From VRUE01 sp963708115 (GTDB lineage Bacteria > Actinomycetota > Thermoleophilia > Solirubrobacterales > 70-9): a stretch of DNA of 64,000 nt. Where the stretch lies: assembly GCA_963708115.1 (NCBI GenBank), contig CAVPRX010000001.1, positions 1,240,001 to 1,304,000 on the forward strand, in the 5' to 3' direction. A program made the position numbers and the translations under genes. The first letter of the stretch is position 1, and each line of letters opens with the position of its first letter. The notes under the pieces are model-generated. The model did no database searches and was not told where the DNA came from. It saw nothing but the letters and a program-made list of their open reading frames with translations. Below, in pieces: positions 15,952 through 23,675 of this stretch.

Positions 15952-17082
15952 CTAGCGGGTTCCCTCGGCCTTGTCCCAGGCGCCCGGTGCACCGTGACGC
16001 ATGCGGTCCCAGAGGCCAAGCGCGATTGAGGTGGTGGTCTGCACGTAGTAGCGGGCGATCCGCAGCGGCACCAGGGGCAGCGCCTTGGCGAGCAGGGCGG
16101 CGATGAGGAGCCCGAGTTGGGCGAGCAACGTCACGGCGTAAACCCAGCCCTGACCGAGCAGGGCAACGTTCGCGACCAGCGCCACCAGGTGCAGGAACGG
16201 CGTCGCGTAGCGCAGCAGCCGGTGCGAGACGATCTCGAAGGCGTAGAGAGGTGGGTAGCCGCCGGGACGGAGCATCCCTTCGCCGACGACGATGTCCCAA
16301 AGCCCGACCATCATCCGCCGCTTGCGGGCTAGCTCGCCCTCCAGCGTCGGCACCATCTTCTCCTCGGCGCCGGCCCATGGCACGTATAGCGAGCGGCGAC
16401 CCTGCTTGGCGAGCCGGAACGGTAGAGAGAGGTCGTGGCTACCGGCCGGCGACAGCGGGATGTAAGCGTCGCGGCGCACGGCGTAGATCGCACCGTTGCC
16501 CGCGGTGACTCCCGCCAGAGCGGACTCGAGCTCGCGCAGGGCCATCTCGTAGCGCCAGTAGGAGCCCTCGACGTTGTCTCCGTCGGAATCGAGGAAGCGC
16601 ACCTGGCCACACACGTAGCCGACCGCCGGATCCGCGAAGGGCTCGATCAGGTGGCGGAGGGCGTCGGGCGACCAGCTGCTGTTGGCGTCGGAGAAGGCGA
16701 GGATGTCGCCGGCGGCCCGCTCGGCGGCAGCGTTCTGCGCGGTGACCTTGCCGCCGCGAGGTAGGTCGAGGACGAGGTCGGCGCCGGCGGCCCGGGCGCG
16801 CTCGGCCGTGGCGTCGGTGGACCCGTCGGAAGCGACGATCAGCTCGAGTCGGTCGCGCGGGTAGTCGAGGGCGAGGGCGTTGGCGACCTTGGCCGCGATC
16901 ACCTCCTCCTCGTCGTACGCCGCGACGATCAGCGAGACGCGCGGCGGCTCGTCCCAGGTGCTCGGATTCAGGGTCGGTTTGCGGCGGCGGGAGACAAGTG
17001 CGTAGAGGGCGAGCGGGTAGCCGAGGTGGGTGTAGAGGATCAGGGCGACGCTGAGCCAGAAGATGAGCGCGACGGCGATCAT
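15952..17082 (-). CDS. Family 2 glycosyltransferase, membrane-bound
   Basis: In this 376-residue protein one N-terminal hydrophobic segment precedes a GT-A domain: PRVSLIVAAYDEEEVIAAKV, LIVASDGSTDATAERARAAG, GDILAFSDANSSWSPDAL (the metal-binding DxN/DxD region), GNGAIYAVRRDAY and ARKRRMMVGLWD near the acceptor-site end. Two or three C-terminal hydrophobic segments follow from about residue 285. It should add a sugar to a lipid-linked intermediate at the cytoplasmic face. The start overlaps the stop of the GT4 gene by 4 bp, and the sugar transferase starts 2 bp after its end, so this is one operon. Confidence 0.9.
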   Translation of the reverse strand: MIAVALIFWLSVALILYTHLGYPLALYALVSRRRKPTLNPSTWDEPPRVSLIVAAYDEEEVIAAKVANALALDYPRDRLELIVASDGSTDATAERARAAGADLVLDLPRGGKVTAQNAAAERAAGDILAFSDANSSWSPDALRHLIEPFADPAVGYVCGQVRFLDSDGDNVEGSYWRYEMALRELESALAGVTAGNGAIYAVRRDAYIPLSPAGSHDLSLPFRLAKQGRRSLYVPWAGAEEKMVPTLEGELARKRRMMVGLWDIVVGEGMLRPGGYPPLYAFEIVSHRLLRYATPFLHLVALVANVALLGQGWVYAVTLLAQLGLLIAALLAKALPLVPLRIARYYVQTTTSIALGLWDRMRHGAPGAWDKAEGTR

Positions 17083-18203
17083 CGTCGCGGCTCCAGCAGC
17101 TCCGCATAGAGGGCGAGCGTCTGCCGCGCTGCCTCGTCCCAGGAGTAGGAGCTGGATGCTGCGTGGGCGGCGGCTTCGCCGAGTTGAGCCCGCGCCGAGT
17201 TGTCGGTGACCAGCTCGCTCAGGGTTGCGGCGAGGGCGGTGGGGTCGTCGGGAGGGACGAGGAGAGCGGCGCCCTGCTCGGCTATCTCGGGGAAACCGCC
17301 TACGGCGCTTAGGACGAGGGGCTTGCCGAAGGCCAGGGCGGCATAGAGGACGCCGCTGTGCTCGATGTCGCGGTAAGGCAGGGTGACGACGTCTGCGCGG
17401 CGCATGATCGCTGGGATCTCGGCGTCCTCTATGAAGCGGGTGAGAAAGCGGACTCGGCCCGGGACTTCGCCGGCGAGCTGCTCCAGGGGCTCGGTGTCCA
17501 TGCGCGGGTTGCCGACGATCCAGAGCTCGGCGCCCTCGATCTTGCCGAAGGCCTCGAGCAGGGTGTCGATTCCCTTGTAGGGCCGCAGCAGGCCGAAGAA
17601 GAGGATCACCGGGCCCTCCTCCCCCTCCAGCTCGGGCGCCAGCGGCTTCTCCTCCGGCAGTCGCGTCAGGTAGTCGAAGGCACCGTGGTGGATCACGCGG
17701 ATACGGCCTGGGTCGAGGCCGACCTGGTCACGCAGGCGGCGGGCGCCGTGCTCGGAATGTGCGACCACCGCGTCCATCGCGCCGAAGGCCCGGCGTGCGC
17801 TGGCCAGCTGCCGGCGGCTCGGCGAGGGCGGCAGGACGTAATGGGCGGTCATCACCCGGCGCCGCGGCGGCAGCAGCCTCGCGTCGAGGCCGGGGACCGT
17901 CAGCCACTGGTAGTGGATGACGTCGGCGTCGGCCTGGCGGCGGAAGCGCAGCATGTCGGGAAGGTGCTCGGCGAGCTTGAAGGCACGCCGGGCGGGGGCG
18001 TCGAGGCCGCGGGCGGCGCTGCGGCGGTAGAAGCACTCCTCCACCCGGTAGCCCTCCGCCGCGGGGACCAGCCCGTAGAGAAAGCGGCTGGTCAAGAGCT
18101 CGACCTCGGCACCGCCGCGCGCAAGCGCCGCGGCAAGAGCGCGGTCGTAAGGGGGCGTGAAGGCCGAGGGGTCGACGAGTTGGACGCGGATCTTGTCCTG
18201 CAT
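17079..18203 (-). CDS. Family 4 (GT-B) glycosyltransferase
   Basis: This 374-residue protein has the GT-B fold of GT4 enzymes. The N-terminal domain contains RVQLVDPSAFTPPYDRALAA, VIHYQWLTVPGLDARLLP and AHYVLPP. The C-terminal nucleotide-sugar domain begins RIRVIHHGAFDYL and continues with VILFFGLLRPYKGIDTLLEA, LWIVGNPRMD and the E-x7-E region YRDIEHSGVLYAALAFGKPL. It probably works on the surface polysaccharide. ATG at 18203 is only 11 bp from the divergent GT2 start, so the promoters must overlap. It is translationally coupled to the GT2 gene at 15952-17082. Confidence 0.9.
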   Translation of the reverse strand: MQDKIRVQLVDPSAFTPPYDRALAAALARGGAEVELLTSRFLYGLVPAAEGYRVEECFYRRSAARGLDAPARRAFKLAEHLPDMLRFRRQADADVIHYQWLTVPGLDARLLPPRRRVMTAHYVLPPSPSRRQLASARRAFGAMDAVVAHSEHGARRLRDQVGLDPGRIRVIHHGAFDYLTRLPEEKPLAPELEGEEGPVILFFGLLRPYKGIDTLLEAFGKIEGAELWIVGNPRMDTEPLEQLAGEVPGRVRFLTRFIEDAEIPAIMRRADVVTLPYRDIEHSGVLYAALAFGKPLVLSAVGGFPEIAEQGAALLVPPDDPTALAATLSELVTDNSARAQLGEAAAHAASSSYSWDEAARQTLALYAELLEPRR

Positions 18204-18214
18204 AGCGGGCGATT

Positions 18215-19148
18215 ATGGTGGCGAGCGTGGAACCCACGCTCTCCTACTGCGTCGTGAACACGAATGGCCGCGAGCTCCTGCTCGCCTGCCTGAGCGCGAT
18301 CAGCGCACCCACCCAGCGGGAGTCGAGCACGAGATCCTCGTCCTCGACAACGCCTCCGACGACGGCTCGGCCGAGGCGGTGCGAGCGCGGGGGGCGACAT
18401 CCGCCTGATCGCCCTCGAGCGGCGCGCGGCAAGGCCGAGAACGACTCGACCTGCTGACCGAGGCGAAGGGGCGCTACTGCCTGCTGCTCAACGAGGACTC
18501 GGAGTTGCGGCCGGGTGCGGCGAAGGCACTGATCGCGGCGCTGGACGCCAACCCTCGGGCCGGCGCGGCGGGCGCCCAGCTGCTCGACTCCGCGGTCTCC
18601 CCCGTCGCCTGCGCTTGGCGCTTCCCCGGGGTCGAGCACGGCGCTCGCCGGCGCCTTCTTCCTCCACCGTCTGCTCACCGTGCAAAGCAAGGGGCACGAC
18701 ACTCGCGCGGGTCGACTGGGCGCAATCGAGCGCGCTGATGGTGCGGCGCGAGGCGGCGGTGCAGGTCGACTATCTCGATCCCGACTTCTTCGTCTACTAC
18801 GACGAGTGCGACTTCTGCAAGCGCCTCGCCGGCGCCGGCTGGAGCACCCTCTACGTGCCCGCGGCGGAGGCGGTCCACCACGACCAGCTCTCCACCGACC
18901 TCGCCGCCGGCCTGCCCCGCATCGTCGAATTCCACCGCAACCGCGATAGGTACATGCGAAAGCACCACGGGCGGGCGGCGGCACTCGCAGTCCGCGTCCT
19001 CACCGCCTGGTCCTACGCCCTCCGCGCCCTGGCCGCCACGGTCCTCCCCAACCAGCCGGCAGCCATCTACCGGGCACACGCCCGGCAGGCGCTATGTCCC
19101 AGCCGCGGCGAGAGCCTCCGCGACCGCGCCGGACGTGCCGGTGGATAG
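18215..19148 (+). pseudogene. Family 2 glycosyltransferase (rhamnosyltransferase-like), many frameshifts
   Basis: Blocks of one GT2 protein lie in changing frames: MVASVEPTLSYCVVNTNGRE, then EHEILVLDNASDDGSAEAV, GRYCLLLNEDSELRPGAAKA, AALDANPRAGAAGAQLLDS, VDWAQSSALMVRREA, and intact after about 18720 as LDPDFFVYYDECDFCKRLAG with HHGRAAALAVRVLTAWSYAL. The order and content match WbbL-type rhamnosyltransferases. Five or more single-base shifts lie between 18310 and 18720. The dense shifts and the preserved protein sequence suggest local sequence error, but true decay of a polysaccharide gene is possible. It ends inside a 50-bp palindrome. Confidence 0.75.
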
Positions 19149-19181
19149 AGGTCCATATGGACCTCTATCCACCGGCACGTC
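19132..19181. terminator. Perfect 50-bp palindrome between convergent genes
   Basis: Positions 19132-19181 are perfectly self-complementary with 25-bp arms and no loop (centre CCATATGG). The palindrome contains the stop codon of the rightward glycosyltransferase and ends at the stop codon of the leftward flippase. It would give a very stable hairpin in either transcript and is best read as a bidirectional terminator, though it has no U-tract and is longer than usual. Confidence 0.6.
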
Positions 19182-20740
19182 TAGAGGCGAGAGTCCTCGT
19201 CGATGCGCTCGGCCTCGTATACCTCTGAGACTTGGCCGTCGACCGCTGCCGGCTTACCACGGAGCTTCCTGAAGCCTTCGAGCAGTTCACCCGGATGCCG
19301 GAGCCGGGCCAGCCAGCCGCGCTCCTCGCTCGTAAAGAAACCGCTGAGGAGTAGCGCGGCGGGGTAGGCGAGCCAGAGCGCGATCCTGGCGGCGAGGCCG
19401 AGGAAGCCCTCGGTCGGCAGCAGCAGTTCGCAGAGCCCCACCAGGGCGGCGGAGACGAGCAGCACCCGAGCGAGGCGTCCCCACTGGTAGGGAACCGGGA
19501 AGAGCCGCTGGGTGAACACGTACATCAGGGCGACGACGACGACGTAGGAAGCGACCAGGGCAAGGCCGGCGCCGACGATGCCGAGCGAGGGCACCAGCGC
19601 CAGGTTGAGCGCGAGGTTGGCGACGAGCGCGGCGAGCGTCGCCGGGAAGTTGAACTCGGTGCGGCCGGTGCGGCCGAGGATCACGACCAGGACCATGTAG
19701 AGCGCGTAGAGGGTGACGCCGGTGGCGATCAGGCCGATCGCTTCGTAGGAGTCGAAGAACTTCGGCGCGGCCAGCAGCCGGACAATCCAGCGCGAGAACA
19801 GCCACATGCCGGTGACGACGAAGGCGCAGCCGGTGACGAACCAGGTGACGACCGCAGCGTAGGTGCGGCGGGCCTCGTCGTCGTCGCGGATCGAGTAGGC
19901 GAGTGGCGGCCAGGCGAGCTGGAAGCCGCGCACCAGCACGTTGACGCCCTGCGCGAACTTGACCGCCAGCGAGTAGAGGCCGGCCTCGGCGAGCCCGACG
20001 GAGCGGACGATGACGATCCGGTCGACGAAGTTGAGCAGGTAGAGAGATAGCTCGGCCGGCATCGTCGGCAGGCCGAAGCGGGTCATCCGGCGCAGCAGCG
20101 GCCCATCGATCCAGAGCGAGAGGCGGCGTCGTTGGATGAAGATCAAGCCGAGGACGAAGGCGGCGCCGCTGGCGTAGCTGCCGAGCAGCAGGCCGCGGGC
20201 GCCCTCGCCCTGGCCGACGACGAGGATCACGGTCAACCCGATCGTCGCCAGCACGTTGAGGATCGTCGTCGTGAAGAAGGCGCGGGCGCGCTCCTCGAGC
20301 CGGAACAGGGTGAGCAGGTACTCGAACATGGTCAGCACCCAGAGGCCACCGATCGCGATCCGGCCGAGCTCGGCGGGCGATGCCACCATGGCGGCTTCTT
20401 CGGTGAGCAGCGCTTCCGCGATCGGCCCGGCGAAGGGCAACGCGATTAACGCCGCTGCGGTGGAAACCCAGAACAGCGCAGCGAAGGAGGTCGCGACGAC
20501 CGCCGCCGGCTCCTCGTCGTCCTTGTAGTAGAAGCGCAGCAGCGCCTCGATCGTCCCGAAGCGGACGATGATGCTGGCCGAGACGATGGCGGCGAACATC
20601 ACCTCGGCGGCGCCGTAGTCGGTGGTGGTCAGATAGCGCGTGTAGAGCGGCAGCAGCGCGACCGCGATCAGCTTCGAGAAGACGCTCGCCGCGGTGTAGG
20701 CGGCGCCGGTCGTCGCGAGGCGGCGGAGGTAGCCCGACAC
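19181..20740 (-). CDS. Oligosaccharide flippase (Wzx/MATE-like polysaccharide exporter)
   Basis: GTG at 20740 gives a 519-residue, mostly hydrophobic protein with about 12-14 membrane segments. LLPLYTRYLTTTDYGAAEVM near the N-terminus is the typical opening of polysaccharide-biosynthesis flippases. FGLPTMPAELSLYLLNFVDR and AGLYSLAVKFAQGVNVLVRG are the conserved middle part. It should flip lipid-linked repeat units to the outer face for the polymerase encoded next to it, 9 bp upstream. The final 60 residues are hydrophilic. It converges on the frameshifted glycosyltransferase. Confidence 0.9.
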   Translation of the reverse strand: MSGYLRRLATTGAAYTAASVFSKLIAVALLPLYTRYLTTTDYGAAEVMFAAIVSASIIVRFGTIEALLRFYYKDDEEPAAVVATSFAALFWVSTAAALIALPFAGPIAEALLTEEAAMVASPAELGRIAIGGLWVLTMFEYLLTLFRLEERARAFFTTTILNVLATIGLTVILVVGQGEGARGLLLGSYASGAAFVLGLIFIQRRRLSLWIDGPLLRRMTRFGLPTMPAELSLYLLNFVDRIVIVRSVGLAEAGLYSLAVKFAQGVNVLVRGFQLAWPPLAYSIRDDDEARRTYAAVVTWFVTGCAFVVTGMWLFSRWIVRLLAAPKFFDSYEAIGLIATGVTLYALYMVLVVILGRTGRTEFNFPATLAALVANLALNLALVPSLGIVGAGLALVASYVVVVALMYVFTQRLFPVPYQWGRLARVLLVSAALVGLCELLLPTEGFLGLAARIALWLAYPAALLLSGFFTSEERGWLARLRHPGELLEGFRKLRGKPAAVDGQVSEVYEAERIDEDSRL

Positions 20741-20749
20741 GCTGGGAGG

Positions 20750-22375
20750 CTACGTCTCGGCGCGGACCGGGAGCGCGGCGAGCGAGGCGCCGACTGCGAG
20801 CAGGACCCAGGCGATCGGGTCCTCGTAGAAGCCGGCGTAGGCCATCGTGTGGACCAGCAGCGCGACGAAAGCGGCGAGGACTGCTGCCCGGGCTATCCGG
20901 AGGGACGAGGTGTCCCCCTCCGCAAACCCGCGCTGGGGGGGCCTCTCGGGTTCGTTTCGGGGTGAGCTCACAAGTTTTCGGAGGGGGACACCTCGTCCCT
21001 CTCTGCCAGGGGTCAACCCAGAGGCCATGGTCCATAGGGCCACGACGATCAGGGAGCCGTAAGCGAAAAGGCCTATGAGCCCCTGCTCGGCTGCGACGGT
21101 TACGGGCTCGGTGTGGGATACCGAGACGGGGGCTTTCTTGGTTGCTGCGTGTTCGCGGTAGGCACGGGGGAAGCTGCCGGCTCCGTAGCCCCAGAGGGGT
21201 CTCTGCTCGAACAGCTTCGCTCCTCCCGAAACCAGGTTGCCGCGTCCGCCGGTGTCGGAGTTGATGCGGTCGGGGCTGAGCTTTGAAACGCCTCCCGCAA
21301 AGAGAACGATGACGACAGCCAGGACAGCTCCCACCCCGACGGCCGCAAGCGTCCAGCGCCAACTCCATCGCAGCGCGGCGAGCACAGCCAGTCCAGCCAG
21401 CAACGCCGCAAAGCTGGACTGCGAGAAGGTGACTACAAGCCCCAGCCAGAGCACAGCTACCAGGCCAGTCAGCGCCGCCATCGTTCGACGCTCTTTCGCC
21501 CAGAGCAACGCGGACATTGCCACCACGATCACCAAAGCCAAGTACCGCCCGTAGATGTTCGGGTCCCAGAAGATCGAGTTGACCCGGAAGTAGGTGTGGA
21601 ATTCGTTAGACCTGATCACCTGGTCGTTCCAGAACAAGCTCCGGCTCACGTACTCAACTGACCCCACGAGCACGAACGCCACAGCCTCGACAGCTACCAC
21701 CCACAAGGCGAGCTCCAGCAGCTTCTTGTTCCAGCTCACATCTCGCAGCAGGGCATAGACCAACGAAAACGGCACGAAGAAGAAGCAAACGTTCTGAAGC
21801 GATTTGGAGAAGTCAGGCGAGTACAGCGTCTGCAGTGCGTAGAGAACAACGACTCCGGCCAGAACCCAGGCGAGGAGGGCCGGGGTGCCCCCCTCCGGGA
21901 ACTTGTGAGCTCGCCCCGAAACGAACCCAGAAGGCCCCCCCAGCGCGGGTTCCCGGAGGGGGGCACCCCGGCCCTCGCGCCACACCTTCAGCACCGCAGA
22001 GACCACGCCCCCCGCGATCACGAGATAGAGCGGGACGAGCAGATTGGCCGTATCGCCCCCGGCATGCAGCGGGATGCGGAAGGGAAGCGCGGCGACGATC
22101 ACCAGCGGCAGCAGGGTCGGCCAGCGACGAAAGGCAGCCGCGAGGACCGCGACAGCCGCCAGCCCGGCGATCCCCAGCGCAACCAGCCGGGCCGAGCTGT
22201 CGCGCAGGTCGACGATCTGGGCCGAGTGCCACTGGTCGCCGAGGATCAGGACCGGGAAGAGGACGAGCGCCAGCAACATGGCGACCGAGCGCGACCGGCT
22301 CGACGGCAGCACGATCGACGCGGCGGCTGCGCCGGCTGCGACCAAGACGCCGGCCGCGGCGAGGAAGTCGCTCAA
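20750..22375 (-). CDS. O-antigen ligase/polymerase family membrane protein with two inserted palindromic elements
   Basis: TTG at 22375 overlaps the stop of the upstream gene. The 541-residue, roughly 12-helix protein has the Wzy_C/O-antigen-ligase layout. The large loop contains FWNDQVIRSNEFHTYFRVNS and DPNIYGRYLALV; GGRGNLVSGGAKLFEQRPLW and GYGAGSFPRAYREH form the conserved ligase block; HTEPVTVAAEQGLIGLFAYG follows. It should polymerise or ligate polysaccharide units outside the membrane. Two hydrophilic stretches, about residues 134-167 and 459-492, are each encoded by a 102-bp palindromic element and lie in loops between helices. They share the ends EGRGxPLR and EGxTxxL and are not part of the family. 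Confidence 0.87.
   Translation of the reverse strand: MSDFLAAAGVLVAAGAAAASIVLPSSRSRSVAMLLALVLFPVLILGDQWHSAQIVDLRDSSARLVALGIAGLAAVAVLAAAFRRWPTLLPLVIVAALPFRIPLHAGGDTANLLVPLYLVIAGGVVSAVLKVWREGRGAPLREPALGGPSGFVSGRAHKFPEGGTPALLAWVLAGVVVLYALQTLYSPDFSKSLQNVCFFFVPFSLVYALLRDVSWNKKLLELALWVVAVEAVAFVLVGSVEYVSRSLFWNDQVIRSNEFHTYFRVNSIFWDPNIYGRYLALVIVVAMSALLWAKERRTMAALTGLVAVLWLGLVVTFSQSSFAALLAGLAVLAALRWSWRWTLAAVGVGAVLAVVIVLFAGGVSKLSPDRINSDTGGRGNLVSGGAKLFEQRPLWGYGAGSFPRAYREHAATKKAPVSVSHTEPVTVAAEQGLIGLFAYGSLIVVALWTMASGLTPGREGRGVPLRKLVSSPRNEPERPPQRGFAEGDTSSLRIARAAVLAAFVALLVHTMAYAGFYEDPIAWVLLAVGASLAALPVRAET
20900..21001. repeat. In-frame palindromic element, copy A (102 bp)
   Basis: Arms 20900-20922 and 20979-21001 are exactly complementary over 23 bp, and pairing continues inward with one mismatch. 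The core between them contains CGCGCTGGGGGGGCC and GGTTCGTTTCGGGG on the plus strand. Length 102 bp (34 codons) keeps the polymerase frame open. Read in the gene it encodes the segment from EGRGVPLRKLVSS to EGDTSSL. It matches copy B in inverted core orientation, with arm changes that covary. Confidence 0.85.
21875..21976. repeat. In-frame palindromic element, copy B (102 bp)
   Basis: Arms 21875-21902 and 21949-21976 are exactly complementary over 28 bp. The core holds CCCCGAAACGAACCC and GGCCCCCCCAGCGCGGG on the plus strand, the reverse complement of the copy A core. The element has the same length as copy A. Relative to copy A at least three arm base pairs differ, each with a compensating change in the opposite arm. 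In the gene it encodes the segment from EGRGAPLREPALG to EGGTPAL. Confidence 0.85.
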
Positions 22376-22872
22376 CCCCTCGGCCCCTTCGAGCAGCTCT
22401 TCGCCGGCCTGCTCGGCGAGCGGTGCAGGCGCATCACACCGCCGGGAACCAGCGTCCGGTCCTGCCCCAACAGTTTGACCCGCAGCTTGTACCGGCCGGG
22501 GTCGGTGATTCCGTCGTTACGTTCGCGACCGTCCCAGTAAAAGGTGAAGAAGTGGTAGCGCTTGAGGTAGGTGTCGCGAGCGAGCGTGACGATCAGCTTG
22601 CCCCCCGGCTTGACGATCTGCACGTCAGCTTGGTCGGACTGGGTGACGCGAAAGCGGATGCGGATGCGGTCGAAGTGGCAATCGCCGTTGGGCGTGAAGC
22701 CGCGCGGCCGCACCTTCGGATGGAGCGGGAGCGGCGGGACGGGCAGGAAACTGACCCGGTCGAGGACGAGGGGGTCGCGCTTGAGGCGCTGCGACCAGGC
22801 GAAGGCGGCAACCGTTGCGACGACGAGCAGGGCGAATACGACTGCCGAGGCGCTAACCCGTCGTCGACGCAT
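22372..22872 (-). CDS. Exported or membrane-anchored Ig/FlgD-like protein of unknown function
   Basis: This 166-residue protein has a basic N-terminus and one hydrophobic segment (VVFALLVVATVAAFAWSQ). The exported part has LHPKVRPRGFTPNGDCHFDR, FRVTQSDQADVQIVKPGGKL and FTFYWDGRERNDGITDPGRY. NPxFxPNGDG and WDGRDxxG...DGxY patterns are typical of FlgD-Ig-like domains (FlgD-Ig proteins and gliding or T9SS-type repeats), so an extracellular beta-sandwich is likely. It overlaps both neighbours (LytR_C gene and polymerase), so it is part of the polysaccharide operon. The role is unknown; an accessory of polymer assembly is inference. Confidence 0.7.
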   Translation of the reverse strand: MRRRRVSASAVVFALLVVATVAAFAWSQRLKRDPLVLDRVSFLPVPPLPLHPKVRPRGFTPNGDCHFDRIRIRFRVTQSDQADVQIVKPGGKLIVTLARDTYLKRYHFFTFYWDGRERNDGITDPGRYKLRVKLLGQDRTLVPGGVMRLHRSPSRPAKSCSKGPRG

Positions 22873-23659
22873 TGTCTTCGCCGACGACGACCGCGACGGG
22901 AGCGCCGGCCGAGAGCGAGGCGATCTCCGAGGTCATCGGCCGCACCCGCGAGATTTCCAACGAGTCAGCCACCCGGTGCGCCGCGGCTCCCTCGCCCGAC
23001 TGGAACATGACGACGCTGTCGGCGAAGCTCGAGCGGCTGTTGGTGACCGCGCCGAGCTGGTAGCCGCGGCGCTCGACCATGTCGCCGTAGGTACCCGCCA
23101 GGCCTTCCACCGCCGTGCCGTTTAGCACCGTCACCTCGATTTCGCTCGACTTGAGGGCGTGGGAGACCTGCTTGCCGCCCCCCTTGCCGCTCGACCCTTC
23201 GTCGCCGCCCTGCGAGACCGCGTAGGCGGCCCCGCCGGCGATCACGACGAGGACGACGAAGAGGCCGACCAGGTAGCGCGGGTCGCCGAGCCGGGCTCGC
23301 AGCCCACCGCCCCCTCCGCCGCTTCCGCCGTCGCCGCGTGAGAAGCGCTCGCGCAGCCGCTCGCTGCGCGTAAGCTCGGGCAGCCCGGCCTCGCGCCGCT
23401 CGCGACGATGCTCGCGCAGGTCGGCCGCCTGGCGCTCCGCGTTGCGGGCCTCTTCCAGCTTGCGCATCTCCTCCGCCCGCTCAGCCGCCGCCGCCGAAGT
23501 CGAGTCCTTGCGCTCGGCGTCGCGCTCCGGCGCCGACCCGGCCCACTCGCGCAGGCGGCGGATGTCCCGCCCCTGGGCAAACGAGAGCAAGGCGAGCAGG
23601 GCCAGGCCGAGAAAGGCGAGCAGACCCGCGAAAGCGCCTATTTCCTTGATCAGCTCCAA
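22853..23659 (-). CDS. LytR_C domain membrane protein
   Basis: This 268-residue protein has an N-terminal helix (GAFAGLLAFLGLALLALLSF), a charged coiled-coil-like stretch at about residues 55-110 rich in Glu, Arg and Ala, a Gly-rich linker, a second helix (YLVGLFVVLVVIAGGAAYAV) and a C-terminal LytR_C domain (IEVTVLNGTAVEGLAGTYGD, then YQLGAVTNS). LytR_C domains accompany LCP enzymes that attach polymers to the wall, and this protein lacks the LCP catalytic domain. It probably links polysaccharide export with wall attachment. It is translationally coupled to the gene at 22372-22872. Confidence 0.82.
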   Translation of the reverse strand: MELIKEIGAFAGLLAFLGLALLALLSFAQGRDIRRLREWAGSAPERDAERKDSTSAAAAERAEEMRKLEEARNAERQAADLREHRRERREAGLPELTRSERLRERFSRGDGGSGGGGGGLRARLGDPRYLVGLFVVLVVIAGGAAYAVSQGGDEGSSGKGGGKQVSHALKSSEIEVTVLNGTAVEGLAGTYGDMVERRGYQLGAVTNSRSSFADSVVMFQSGEGAAAHRVADSLEISRVRPMTSEIASLSAGAPVAVVVGEDNASTTG

Positions 23660-23675
23660 GGTTGGCTGCGAGAGG

